From Nocardioides houyundeii (GTDB taxonomy: Bacteria; Actinomycetota; Actinomycetes; Propionibacteriales; Nocardioidaceae): a DNA stretch of 64,000 nt. The notes under the pieces are model-generated. The model searched no databases and was not told the DNA's origin. It was given only the letters and a program-made list of their open reading frames with translations. Shown piece after piece: positions 55,409 through 63,871 of this stretch (positions are counted from its first letter, which is position 1; every line of letters begins with the position of its first letter). Where the stretch lies: contig NZ_CP025581.1 of the NCBI RefSeq assembly GCF_002865585.1, positions 1,860,001 through 1,924,000 on the forward strand. Reading direction: 5' to 3'. The position numbers were made by a program, and so were the translations under genes.

Positions 55409-56931
55409 GCTCGTGCTCCCTCGAGTTTCTCGGTCGGTGTCGCGAATATAGGGCCTCGGCCCGGGCGGCGTCTCAACGCCCCGGCACAACCCAGCAGGGA
55501 GAGAGCCAGCACCAGGCGACCCGGCCAGGGACCCAGGAAGACGGCCGGGGTGATGCGCGAGGTCAGCGCCACGTCCTCCACCAGGACTGTGGTGGTGCGC
55601 GGCACGGCCTCGTCGATCACGCTCCCGTCGGGCCCGATCACTCCGGTGACGCCGTTGGTCGCCGCCACCACGGTGTGGCGGCCGGTCTCCATGGCCCGCA
55701 GCCGCGTGATCTCGAACTGCTGCTCGATCTGGTGGGTGTGGATGAACATGGCGTTGCTCGTCTGGACCGTGAGCATCTGGGCGCCGCGTCGCACCTGCTC
55801 CTGCAGCCCGTCGTCGTAGGCGACGTCGAAGCAGATGGCGTCGGCCACCAGCGCGCCGTCCACCCGCAGCGGCTCCACCCGGGTGCCGCTGAGCATGTCG
55901 CGCCCGATGAGCTGGAGCTTGCCGAAGTTGCTGGTGAACACGGTGTCGCGCCACGGGATGTACTCACCGAAGGGGACCGGGTGGCGCTTGGTGTAGCGGT
56001 CTCCCCCGCCCAGACCGGGGTTCCACACGATCCCCTGGTTCAGCACGTCCTCGCCGTCCGCGGAGTCGGCCATGGCACCGACCAGGATCGGCACCCCGAT
56101 CGCGGCCGAGGCCCGCTCGATCCCGCTGTTGACCTCGACGTCGCGGAACGGGTCCACGGCCGTGGAGTTCTCGGGCCAGACCACGAAGTCCGGCCTCGGC
56201 ACGGCCCCGCGACGCACGTCCAGAGCCAGGTCCACGGTGGCCTGGACGTGGTTGGCCGTCACCTGCCGGTGTACGGCGACCAGGTTGTCCCCGCTGCCGG
56301 GCACGTCCCCCTGGACCGCGGCCACGGTGACCTCCCCGTCGTGGCCCGCGTCCCAGCCGACCAGCACCGGGAGCAGCGTCACGGCCACCAGGGCGCCGAC
56401 GGGTGCACAGGCTGCTCGAGGCGTCGGGCGGGTCAGCAGCAGCCACGCCAGCGTCGTACCGGTCAGCGCCAGCACGAGACTGACGCCGGTGAAGCCCAGC
56501 CAGGGCAGCCCGGAGGCCCACGGGGTGTCGGCCACGGCGTAGGAGATGCGACCCCAGGGCATACCGCCGAAGGGCCAGGCGCCTCGTACCGTCTCGACAC
56601 CCACCCAGGCCAGCGCGGTCCACACCGGCCACCACCGCAAGCGCGACAGCAGTGCCAGTGCGCTGCCCAGGGGGGCGAAGTACACAGCCTGGACCCCCGC
56701 CAGGGCCAGCCAGGCGTCCCAGCCGACGGCGCGCATCCAGAAGAGCAGGACGAAGAAGAAGCCCACCCCGAAGGCGAGACCGGGCAGCCACGCGGTCCTG
56801 GGTCTGGTCCCGTGCAGCGAGAGCACGAGCACCGCGACGCCGATGGGCGTCAGCAGGGCGAGCCCGACGGGCTCAGAGGCCAGGGCCAGGATCACGCCCC
56901 CTGCCAGGGCGAACAGGGAGCGCAGGAACAC
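55405..56931 (-). CDS. lnt: Apolipoprotein N-acyltransferase
   Basis: A membrane enzyme of about 508 residues that adds the third acyl chain to lipoproteins. The first 200 residues hold about six membrane segments (ALAGGVILALASEPVGLALL, FGVGFFFVLLFWMRAVGW). The nitrilase domain follows (about 205-460) with the catalytic triad Glu in WPENSTAVDPF, Lys in YTKRHPVPFGEY and Cys in AICFDVAYDDG. A last membrane segment lies near the end. The start is uncertain: the GTG at 56931 begins the membrane domain but its ribosome site is poor, and the open frame extends another 297 bp upstream without lnt-like features. It is translationally coupled to ppm1. Confidence 0.88.
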   Translation of the reverse strand: MFLRSLFALAGGVILALASEPVGLALLTPIGVAVLVLSLHGTRPRTAWLPGLAFGVGFFFVLLFWMRAVGWDAWLALAGVQAVYFAPLGSALALLSRLRWWPVWTALAWVGVETVRGAWPFGGMPWGRISYAVADTPWASGLPWLGFTGVSLVLALTGTTLAWLLLTRPTPRAACAPVGALVAVTLLPVLVGWDAGHDGEVTVAAVQGDVPGSGDNLVAVHRQVTANHVQATVDLALDVRRGAVPRPDFVVWPENSTAVDPFRDVEVNSGIERASAAIGVPILVGAMADSADGEDVLNQGIVWNPGLGGGDRYTKRHPVPFGEYIPWRDTVFTSNFGKLQLIGRDMLSGTRVEPLRVDGALVADAICFDVAYDDGLQEQVRRGAQMLTVQTSNAMFIHTHQIEQQFEITRLRAMETGRHTVVAATNGVTGVIGPDGSVIDEAVPRTTTVLVEDVALTSRITPAVFLGPWPGRLVLALSLLGCAGALRRRPGRGPIFATPTEKLEGARA

Positions 56932-57345
56932 TCCACCACGGTACCGGGTAGGCGCTGAGAGCGTCCTCGGGGCCGACGGGGCGCATCGGCAGGGAGACGA
57001 CCGGGCAGCGAGCCGGAAGGGACAGCAACCCTTCGGACCAACCCGACGGCCATTGGAAGTGGTCGCCGGGAAGTTGTCTACGGAGCTGCCGTCCCTTCCG
57101 TCACCGCCCTCGAGGCAGCGGAACCGACCTCCGCGAACCGGGTTCTGCGAATGGTGGCGCCCCACCCGCAACCCGCCCACTCGGACGTCGGTCCGCCTGC
57201 AACGATCTGCACGAGCGGACCCCTGCACTCTGCGTCGTTGCCGGTGGGCGTGTCAACAGAACCCAGATACCTGTGCGCGACACGCCGCAGACACGCCGGG
57301 ACTCGGACCGCCCACTCGGGAGGCTGCGGGATCAGGGCTCTGAGC
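56932..57345. other. 414-bp gap between kal and lnt without a convincing gene
   Basis: No frame here has a family resemblance or good codon use. The minus-strand frame is only the upstream extension of lnt. A TTGACA on the minus strand (57256-57251) could be part of a promoter for lnt, but no -10 at 17 bp is seen. No strong terminator for the kal end was found. Confidence 0.4.
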
Positions 57346-57753
57346 TCAGCGCCCAGGGGCGGGCGGCACCACGACGGTCCCGGTGGCCGTGGTGGCCCGC
57401 ACCGGCTCCTGGAGGATCCGGGCGGCCCCCGGCGCCTCGGGAGTGGCGGCGCCGCGGCCCACCACCAGCACCTCGAACTCCATCACCCGCGAACGAGCGC
57501 CCCGCGAGACCAGCGTGCAGGTGATCTCCAGGAGGTCTCCGGCCCGGACGGGGGCCAGGAACTGCACGTCGGAGTAGGAGGCGAAGAGCCCCTCGTCCCC
57601 GTCGGTGCGGATGCACATCTCGGTCGCGACGTCGCCGAAGAGTCCCAGCGAGTAGGCGCCGTCGACGAGGTTGCCGGCGTAGTGGGCGTGGGAGTAGGGC
57701 ACGTAGCGGCGGTGCACGACCCGCTGACCCGTGGGAGCGCTGGTGTCGGACAT
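57346..57753 (-). CDS. kal: 3-aminobutyryl-CoA ammonia-lyase-like hotdog protein
   Basis: A 135-residue hotdog-fold protein like Kal of lysine-fermenting bacteria, which removes ammonia from L-3-aminobutyryl-CoA to give crotonyl-CoA. Features seen are RRYVPYSHAHYAGNLVDGAY (position of the catalytic acid region), GLFGDVATEMCIRTDGDEGL and FLAPVRAGDLLEITCTLVSRG. The last is the usual hotdog strand. Length is normal (about 126-135). It is the last gene of the kdd-kamD-kamE-kal row; its ATG overlaps the kamE stop by one base. The context makes the specific assignment convincing, though the hotdog fold alone is broad. Confidence 0.87.
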   Translation of the reverse strand: MSDTSAPTGQRVVHRRYVPYSHAHYAGNLVDGAYSLGLFGDVATEMCIRTDGDEGLFASYSDVQFLAPVRAGDLLEITCTLVSRGARSRVMEFEVLVVGRGAATPEAPGAARILQEPVRATTATGTVVVPPAPGR

Positions 57754-58508
57754 CAGCCTGCCTTCCTCTGCGAGAGCCGGTGCACCAGGAACGATGCCAC
57801 CTCGCCGGGGGTGGTGCCCCGGCTGAACACGCGGTCCACCCCGAGCTCGGCGGCGGCCCCTTCGTCGAAGCGAGGTCCGCCCACCACCAGGAGCGGGGCG
57901 GTGCCACGGGGGTAGGACTCGCGGAACGCCGCCGACATCTCCCGGGTGTTGAGCAGGTGGGCGTCGCGCTGGGTGACCACCTGCGAGACCAGCACGGCGT
58001 CGGCCTTCTCCTGCCTTGCCACCTCGACGAGGTCGGGCACCGAGACCTGCGCGCCCAGGTTCACCACCTTGATCTCCCGGTAGTACTCCAGCCCCTTCTC
58101 CCCCGCGAAGCCCTTGATGTTCAGGATCGCGTCGATCCCCACGGTGTGGGCGTCGGTGCCGATGCAGGCGCCCACCACCACCAGTCGGCGGCGCAGCACC
58201 TCCTTGACCTGGGCGTTGACCTCCTTGGGGGTCAGGAGCGGGTAGTCGCGCTCCACCACCTCCACGGTGCTCGGGTCGACGAGGTGGTGGACCCTGCCGT
58301 AGACGACGAAGAACGTGAAGTCCGACCCCATCGGCCGGGCATGGACCACCATCGCCGGGTCCAACCCCATCTTGTTGGCCAGCTGGGCGGCCGCCCCCTC
58401 GGCCACCTTGGAGTGCGGCAGCGGCAGGGTGAAGGAGAGCTGCACCATGCCGTCCCCGGTGGTGTCGCCGTAGGGACGGACCAGGTGCCCGGCCTCGTTG
58501 CTGCTCAT
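57753..58508 (-). CDS. kamE: Lysine 5,6-aminomutase beta subunit (B12-binding)
   Basis: A 251-residue adenosylcobalamin- and PLP-binding subunit. With KamD it moves an amino group from carbon 6 to 5 of beta-lysine. The cobalamin base-off motif DxHxxG appears as GTDAHTVGIDAIL with His121 as the cobalt ligand. Lys132 in LNIKGFAGEKGLEYY is 11 residues further, the same distance as between the known His133 and PLP Lys144 of the clostridial enzyme. An N-terminal dimerisation domain precedes the Rossmann-like B12 domain (VVVGACIG, VNLGAQVSVPDL, VVGGPRFDEGAAAELG). It overlaps kamD by four bases. Confidence 0.93.
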   Translation of the reverse strand: MSSNEAGHLVRPYGDTTGDGMVQLSFTLPLPHSKVAEGAAAQLANKMGLDPAMVVHARPMGSDFTFFVVYGRVHHLVDPSTVEVVERDYPLLTPKEVNAQVKEVLRRRLVVVGACIGTDAHTVGIDAILNIKGFAGEKGLEYYREIKVVNLGAQVSVPDLVEVARQEKADAVLVSQVVTQRDAHLLNTREMSAAFRESYPRGTAPLLVVGGPRFDEGAAAELGVDRVFSRGTTPGEVASFLVHRLSQRKAG

Positions 58509-60082
58509 GACGCGCCTTCCAGGAGCTCGGTGGCGGGGTTGAGGTAGAGGTCGGACTTCTTCGAGACGCCGTCCAGGCCCCGGCCCCGATCCGCGGGGCG
58601 CTTCATCAGTCCGAACGTGCCGTCGGCGATCGCGTCCAGCAGCCCGTCGGGGTGGCCGATCACCCTCTCCAGGAGCTCGATCGACTCACCCAGCACCGCA
58701 CGCGCGCGGCCGGCGATGAAGCCGTCCGGGGCGGGCCGGAAGTCCTCGTGCAGGTTGCCCGCCGCGTTCATCACGTAGCGGACGTTCTGCAGGGCGAGGT
58801 CCCGGTCGGAGAGCCACGGGGTGACCACGGCCTCGGTCATCATGCCCACGAGCAGGATCCCCTGCCCGGTGAGCGCGCCGACGAGGTTGAAGAAGCCGTC
58901 GAGCAGGTAGCCACGGAACACGTCGCCGGTCATGTGCCTGGTCGGCGGCATCCACTTCAGCGGCGCGTCGGGGAACAGGTCACGGGCGAGCATCGCGTGC
59001 GCCAGCTCCAGACGCAGCGAGTCGGGGACCTGGGGGTCGATCTCGAACGCGTGGCCCAGACCCAGCTGCCAGTCCTCCAGCCCCGCCTCCTTGGCGAAGT
59101 ACTCGTTGAGGAGCTGGCTGGTGGTGACCGTGTGCGCGGCGTCCACAGCGTCGGCGGTGGTGAGGTAGTTGTCCTCGCCGGTGTTGATGATGATGCCGGC
59201 CCGAGCGTGGACCTGACGACTGAACCTCTGGTCCACGAAGGTGCGCACGGGGTTGATGTCGCGGAACAGGATCCCGTACATGGAGTCGTTGAGCATCATG
59301 TCCAGGCGCTCCAGCCCGGCCAGCACAGCGATCTCGGGCATGCAGAGACCGGAGGCGTAGTTGGTCAACCGGACGTAGCGGCCCAGCTCACGGCTCGTCT
59401 CGTCGAGGGCGGCACGCATCAGGCGGAAGTTCTCCTGGGTGGCGTAGGTCCCGGCGAAGCCTTCTCGAGTGGCGCCCTCCGGCACGTAGTCCAGGAGCGA
59501 CTGCCCGGTGCTGCGGATCACCGCGATCACGTCGGCGCCCTCGCGGGCCGCGGCCTGGGCCTGCGGGATGTCCTCGTAGATGTCGCCGGTGGCCACGATC
59601 AGGTAGATCCACGGCTTGCTGGGCGCGTCGCCGATGCGGTCGATCATCTGCTCGCGCTCGTGCCGACGTCCGTCCACGCGTGCGATCCCCGCCCCGACCG
59701 CGCCCAGTGCGGCCTCACGCGCGCGGCTGCGGTCCTTCCCCTCGGGCAGGCGGAACCGGACCGAGCCGGCGCCGGCCTTCTGGGCCAGGGCGCTCAGGTC
59801 GTCGGCCTCGCCGCGCACCAGGGCGTCCCAGACCGGGAGGGAGACGCCGTGGGCCAGTCCCCCGTCGGTGTGCAGGTCGGCGGCCACCGCGTCGGCGAGG
59901 CGGTTGACCCAGGGGATGCCGTCGGCGTCGGCCCCCTCCAGTCCGGCCAGGCGCAGCGTGGCCCGCTCCACCGAGACGGTGGTGTGCTGTTGGGCGAGGT
60001 CCACGATGGGACGCCCGGCTTGGGCGGCCAGGGCACGCGCCCGGCGTACGTCGGCTGCGGGGAGCTGGAGACGGCCGGTCAT
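58505..60082 (-). CDS. kamD: Lysine 5,6-aminomutase alpha subunit
   Basis: A 525-residue TIM-barrel subunit of the B12-dependent D-lysine/beta-lysine 5,6-aminomutase. Landmarks are IVDLAQQHTTVSVERATLRL at the N-terminus, GDIYEDIPQAQAAAREGADVIAVIRSTGQSLLDYVPEG (split over residues about 187-224), LTNYASGLCMPEIAVLAGLERLDMM and AGIIINTGEDNYLTTADAV. The N-terminal sequence before the barrel and the full length agree with clostridial KamD. Its ATG overlaps the kdd stop by four bases, so kdd-kamD-kamE are coupled. Confidence 0.94.
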   Translation of the reverse strand: MTGRLQLPAADVRRARALAAQAGRPIVDLAQQHTTVSVERATLRLAGLEGADADGIPWVNRLADAVAADLHTDGGLAHGVSLPVWDALVRGEADDLSALAQKAGAGSVRFRLPEGKDRSRAREAALGAVGAGIARVDGRRHEREQMIDRIGDAPSKPWIYLIVATGDIYEDIPQAQAAAREGADVIAVIRSTGQSLLDYVPEGATREGFAGTYATQENFRLMRAALDETSRELGRYVRLTNYASGLCMPEIAVLAGLERLDMMLNDSMYGILFRDINPVRTFVDQRFSRQVHARAGIIINTGEDNYLTTADAVDAAHTVTTSQLLNEYFAKEAGLEDWQLGLGHAFEIDPQVPDSLRLELAHAMLARDLFPDAPLKWMPPTRHMTGDVFRGYLLDGFFNLVGALTGQGILLVGMMTEAVVTPWLSDRDLALQNVRYVMNAAGNLHEDFRPAPDGFIAGRARAVLGESIELLERVIGHPDGLLDAIADGTFGLMKRPADRGRGLDGVSKKSDLYLNPATELLEGAS

Positions 60083-61125
60083 CGCAGCCGCCCCTCGAAC
60101 AGCTCCCGCACGCCGGAGTCGCTGCGCAACAGGTCCAGGGCCTGGTCGGCGTGACCGGGCACGTAGCCGTTGCCCACCAGCATGGTCACGTCGGCTGCCA
60201 CCCCCTCGGCACCCAGCGCTGCGGCGGAGAACGAGGTGGCCATGGAGAAGAAGACGACCGTGCCGCCCGGGGCGGTGGAGAGGATGGCGCCGCCTTCGCA
60301 GCCCGGCACGTCGACGCAGACCACGGTGACGTCCGCCGGCCCTCCGGCCGACTCCACCGCGGCACGGACCTCAACCGGGTTGCGCGCATCCGCCACGACC
60401 ACCTCGTCGGCGAGCCCGGAGGCGCGCAGCGCCTGCGCCTCCATCTCGTGCGGCACGACGCCGATGGTGCGGGCCGCACCGGCCTTCCGTGCCGCCGCGA
60501 GGCTCAGGCTCCCGGACTTCCCGCCGCCGCCCAGGACGGCGACCACCGGGGCGTCGTACCCCTGGACCACGCGGGCGGTCAACGCCGGCGCCCCGCACAC
60601 GTCCAGCACCGCCAGGGCGAGGTCGGCGGGCAGGTCTTGGGGCAGCGTGGCCGCGATCGAGCGGCCGAAGAGGATCGCGTAGCCGTCGCACGGCACCTGC
60701 TCGCTGGTGCCAGTCCAGTCGCGCAGCCCGTCCTCGATGACCAGGGGGGTCAGCGTCAGGGAGACCAGCGTGGCGACCGGGTCGCCGACCCGCAGCCCGA
60801 GCGGGGAGTCGGCACCGACCTCCTCGACCACGCCGATCAGCATCCCGCCCGACCCGGTCTCGGGGTTCTGCATCTTGCCGCGACGGGCCACGATCTCGAG
60901 GACCTCGGCGCGCACCCGGTCGCCGTCGCCGGCGTGCTTGCGCTCGAGCTGCCGGAAGGAGGCCGCGTCGAGATTGAGCCGCTGTACCCGGATGCGCACC
61001 TCGTCGGGCCACAGCTCGGGCCTGGTGTCGAGGCGCTGGGCGCTCTGCGGCAGCACCGCGGCGTCGTCCAGCACCCGGTGCAGTCCGACCGGATCGCTGA
61101 CGACAGTTGACTCGACGGGACTCAT
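60079..61125 (-). CDS. kdd: L-erythro-3,5-diaminohexanoate dehydrogenase
   Basis: A 348-residue NAD-dependent dehydrogenase that converts 3,5-diaminohexanoate to 3-keto-5-aminohexanoate. It belongs to the medium-chain dehydrogenase group: ADSPLGLRVGDPVATLVSLTLTP (catalytic domain, about 95-120), AVLDVCGAPALTARVVQGYDA, and the nucleotide-binding VVAVLGGGGKSGSLSLAAARKAGA. The sequence EILEIVARRGKMQNPETGSGGMLIG (about 70-95) is typical of Kdd. It heads the four-gene row. The ATG at 61125 is used. The control region shared with kamA is 148 bp. Confidence 0.92.
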   Translation of the reverse strand: MSPVESTVVSDPVGLHRVLDDAAVLPQSAQRLDTRPELWPDEVRIRVQRLNLDAASFRQLERKHAGDGDRVRAEVLEIVARRGKMQNPETGSGGMLIGVVEEVGADSPLGLRVGDPVATLVSLTLTPLVIEDGLRDWTGTSEQVPCDGYAILFGRSIAATLPQDLPADLALAVLDVCGAPALTARVVQGYDAPVVAVLGGGGKSGSLSLAAARKAGAARTIGVVPHEMEAQALRASGLADEVVVADARNPVEVRAAVESAGGPADVTVVCVDVPGCEGGAILSTAPGGTVVFFSMATSFSAAALGAEGVAADVTMLVGNGYVPGHADQALDLLRSDSGVRELFEGRLR

Positions 61126-61273
61126 TCGACCATTCCTTCATTGGATCCCGAATTCACCGGAAATCTTGCGGCCTGTCGTTGGACGGACAGGATGATGTGC
61201 TCGTACTCTTCCAGATAAGAGACGTGTCTCACAACAGACGCGCCGCACCGCGACACTCCAGGCAAGGAGAGCC
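61126..61273. promoter_or_regulatory. Divergent control region of kdd and kamA with two inverted repeats
   Basis: This 148-bp stretch separates kdd (minus) from kamA (plus). It holds two inverted repeats: CCTGTC-N8-GACAGG (61172-61191) and GAGAC-GT-GTCTC (61219-61230), the second with further symmetry around it. Either could be the operator of a lysine-responsive regulator not in the window. kamA has AAGGAG before its ATG. No clear -35/-10 set is seen. Confidence 0.5.
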
Positions 61274-62728
61274 ATGAGCATCGAGACCGCCGTTGGGCTG
61301 GCCACCGATCAGCCCTACCCCTACCAGCGGGTGGAGCTCGTGGAGCCCGACTGGACGCGGTTCCCGGGCTGGCGCGACGTGACCGCACAGGACTGGGCCT
61401 CGGCGCAGTGGCAGCGCGCGCACTGCATCAAGAACGTCCGTCAGCTGCGCGAGCTGCTCGGTGACCTGGTCGACGACCGCTTCTACGCCGACCTGGAGCG
61501 TGACCAGGCCGAGCGAGCCACCATGTCGATGCTGGTGCCCCCGCAGATGATGAACACCATGGTCCCGGCCCCGAGCAGCGCCGGCCCGGGTTCGCTGACC
61601 GAGGCGCTGTACGCCGACCCGATCCGTCGCTACATGCTGCCGGTCTTCTCGGACCGGCGTACCGACTGGGCCTCGCACCCGCACGCCGCCCGGGACTCCC
61701 TGCACGAGCACGACATGTGGGTCGCGGAGGGGCTGACGCACCGCTACCCGACCAAGGTCCTGGCAGAGCTGCTGCCCACCTGCCCGCAGTACTGCGGGCA
61801 CTGCACCCGGATGGACCTGGTCGGCAACTCCACGCCCGTCATCGAGAAGCTCAAGTTCACCGCCAAGCCAGCCGATCGCCTGGGCGACATGCTGGACTAC
61901 CTGCGTCGCAGCCCCGCGGTGCGCGACGTCGTGGTCTCGGGCGGGGACGTGGCCAACATGCCGTGGCTGCGGCTGGAGTCGTTCCTCACCGAGCTGCTGG
62001 CGATCGAGAACATCCGCGACATCCGGCTCGCCACCAAGGCGCTCGTCGGGCTGCCCCAGCACTGGCTCCAGCCGGAGGTGGTCGAAGGGGTCCAGCGCGT
62101 CGCCCAGCTGGCGCGCTCACGAGGGGTCTCGCTGGCCATCCACACCCACGCGAACCACGCCAACTCGATCACTCCCCTGGTCGCCGAGGCCAGCCGGGCC
62201 ATGCTGGACGCCGGGGTCCGCGACGTGCGCAACCAGGGCGTCCTGCTCAACGGGGTGAACGCCGATCCGCACACGCTGCTCGACCTGTGCTTCGCACTGC
62301 TCGACGGGGCGCAGGTCATGCCCTACTACTTCTACATGTGCGACATGATCCCGTTCTCGGAGCACTGGCGGGTCTCGGTCGCCGATGCCCAGCGGCTCCA
62401 GCACCACATCATGGGCTACCTCCCCGGCTTCGCCACTCCGCGCATCGTGTGCGACGTACCGTTCGTCGGCAAGCGGTGGGTGCACCAGCTGGCCGACTAC
62501 GACCACGAGCGCGGCATCTCCTACTGGACGAAGAACTACCGGACCTCCATCGAGGCGGCCGACCCCGAGGCGCTGACCCGCACCTACGAGTACTACGACC
62601 CGATCCACACCCTGCCCCCGGAGGGTCAGGCCTGGTGGGCCCAGCACGGTCGGCTCGAGGAGACGCAGCTGAAGGCCGCCGAGGTCGCCGAGGCGTCGCG
62701 GCGGTTGGCGATGCTCCAGGCGCGCTGA
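61274..62728 (+). CDS. kamA: Lysine 2,3-aminomutase (radical SAM, KamA family)
   Basis: A 484-residue radical SAM enzyme that isomerises L-lysine to L-beta-lysine with PLP and a 4Fe-4S cluster. The cluster motif CxxxCxxC is Cys170, Cys174 and Cys177 (PTCPQYCGHCTRMD). SAM and PLP parts include RDVVVSGGDVANMPWLRLES, IHTHANHANSITPLV and NQGVLLNGVNADPHTLLDL, and the C-terminal GYLPGFATPRIVCDVPFVGKRWV fits the PLP lysine region. It is longer than clostridial KamA (about 416) because of an N-terminal extension. It is divergent from kdd-kamD-kamE-kal and does the first step of that pathway. The cluster is oxygen-sensitive, so use in microaerobic or anoxic phases is likely (inference). Confidence 0.94.
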   Translation: MSIETAVGLATDQPYPYQRVELVEPDWTRFPGWRDVTAQDWASAQWQRAHCIKNVRQLRELLGDLVDDRFYADLERDQAERATMSMLVPPQMMNTMVPAPSSAGPGSLTEALYADPIRRYMLPVFSDRRTDWASHPHAARDSLHEHDMWVAEGLTHRYPTKVLAELLPTCPQYCGHCTRMDLVGNSTPVIEKLKFTAKPADRLGDMLDYLRRSPAVRDVVVSGGDVANMPWLRLESFLTELLAIENIRDIRLATKALVGLPQHWLQPEVVEGVQRVAQLARSRGVSLAIHTHANHANSITPLVAEASRAMLDAGVRDVRNQGVLLNGVNADPHTLLDLCFALLDGAQVMPYYFYMCDMIPFSEHWRVSVADAQRLQHHIMGYLPGFATPRIVCDVPFVGKRWVHQLADYDHERGISYWTKNYRTSIEAADPEALTRTYEYYDPIHTLPPEGQAWWAQHGRLEETQLKAAEVAEASRRLAMLQAR

Positions 62729-62733
62729 GGGTC

Positions 62734-62802
62734 GCAGGGATCCCCGCCTGGCCGGGGATCCCCTCGGTTCGGGGGGCGTGCATGCCCCCGAACCCGTAGG
62801 AA
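62734..62802. repeat. Left 69-bp palindromic repeat flanking the nuclease-like gene
   Basis: It contains two hairpins. GGGATCCCCG and CGGGGATCCC (62737-62762, 6-nt loop) would also terminate kamA, and GGTTCGGGGG and CCCCCGAACC (62766-62794) enclose GTGCATG. The whole 69 bp aligns without gaps, in inverted orientation, with 63872-63940 at about 54 of 69 identical positions. Confidence 0.8.
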
Positions 62803-62904
62803 GCCACACCAGCTTTTCTCCACAGCCCCAGGTGGGCCGGCCCATCTCCACAGGACGGGTGCTGCCGGCGTACCCGAGGACGGGTCTCCCTGCAGGCTCG
62901 GACC

Positions 62905-63858
62905 ATGACAGCACCGGAGCTGGTCGACCTCGAGAACCTCGTCTTCCTCCGACGAGACGTCCTCGACCAGGGGTACGACGACCGCCACATCGTGCGCATG
63001 GTCCGGTGCGGGGCCTGGCACCGGATCCGGCGCGGCGCGTACGCCGACGGGGAGGCGTGGCGGTCCCTGTCGGAGACCGATCGCTACCGGCTGCGATGTC
63101 GCGCCGTGCTGCGCACCGCGCATCCGAGCTCGTCGCTGAGCCATGTGTCGGCCGCGATCGAATGGGGTGTGCCGGTCTGGGGCGTGCCGCTCGACGAGGT
63201 CCATCTGAGTCGGGCGGACGGCAAGGGTGGGCGCAGAGAGGCGGGGGTGGTCCACCATCGTGCTCCAACGCCGGCGGAGCACCTGTGCGATCTACGTGAC
63301 GTGCGCGTTACCTCGCCCACGCGGTGCGCGGTCGAGATGACCTCGATGACCGGCGTCGAGTCGGCGCTGGTGAGCGTGAACGGTCTGCTGCACCTGGGCC
63401 TGACGACTCCCGCGGATGTGGCGGAACTGGCCCACGACCTGCGGTTCTGGCCGAGCAGCATCGGCGCCAACCTGGTGGTGCGCCTGGCCGACCCACGCCT
63501 GGAGTCACCGGGCGAGACGCGTACGGCGTACTTCATGTGGGCGAACCACCTGCCCAAACCCATCCCCCAGTTCCAGATCCATGACGAGCACGGGCGTCCC
63601 TTCGCCCGGGTGGACTTCGCGTTGCCCGAGCACGGCGTGTTCATCGAGTTCGACGGTGCCGCGAAGTACCAAGAGCACCGACGTCCGGGTGAGACGTTGG
63701 AGGACTACGTCCTGCGTGAGAAGCGGCGTGAGGAGCGGATCTGTCAGCTCACCGGTTGGGTGTGCCTGCGCATCACCTGGTCGGACCTCAATCGCCCACG
63801 TGAGCTCGCGCTGCGGATTCGGCGCGTCTTGGAGTCCAGGATCCGGGCCGATCAGTGA
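62905..63858 (+). CDS. AbiEi-like winged helix plus PD-(D/E)XK-like endonuclease domain protein
   Basis: A 317-residue protein. The N-terminal part (about 10-60) resembles the winged helix of type IV antitoxin AbiEi: LVFLRRDVLDQGYDDRHIVRMVRCG and WHRIRRGAYADGE. The C-terminal part (about 205-300) looks like a Vsr/DUF559-type nuclease fold: ESPGETRTAYFMW, the core FARVDFALPEHGVFIEFDG with D-x-E-D spacing of a PD-(D/E)XK centre (D in VDFAL, E and D in IEFDG), and ICQLTGWVCLRITWSDL. Such proteins are common and often multi-copy in actinobacteria with no proven role. No AbiEii-like toxin gene is adjacent. It stands alone between two inverted 69-bp repeats. ATG at 62905. Confidence 0.75.
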   Translation: MTAPELVDLENLVFLRRDVLDQGYDDRHIVRMVRCGAWHRIRRGAYADGEAWRSLSETDRYRLRCRAVLRTAHPSSSLSHVSAAIEWGVPVWGVPLDEVHLSRADGKGGRREAGVVHHRAPTPAEHLCDLRDVRVTSPTRCAVEMTSMTGVESALVSVNGLLHLGLTTPADVAELAHDLRFWPSSIGANLVVRLADPRLESPGETRTAYFMWANHLPKPIPQFQIHDEHGRPFARVDFALPEHGVFIEFDGAAKYQEHRRPGETLEDYVLREKRREERICQLTGWVCLRITWSDLNRPRELALRIRRVLESRIRADQ

Positions 63859-63871
63859 GGTTGGTGGCCTC

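Noticed and set aside
57151..57345. Possible small gene in the kal-lnt gap
   Set aside because: Frames there continue as antisense of kal or as an unlikely lnt extension; no start context.
62905..63858. Complete AbiE type IV toxin-antitoxin system
   Set aside because: No AbiEii-type nucleotidyltransferase toxin gene lies next to it, and the C-terminal half looks nuclease-like rather than antitoxin-like.
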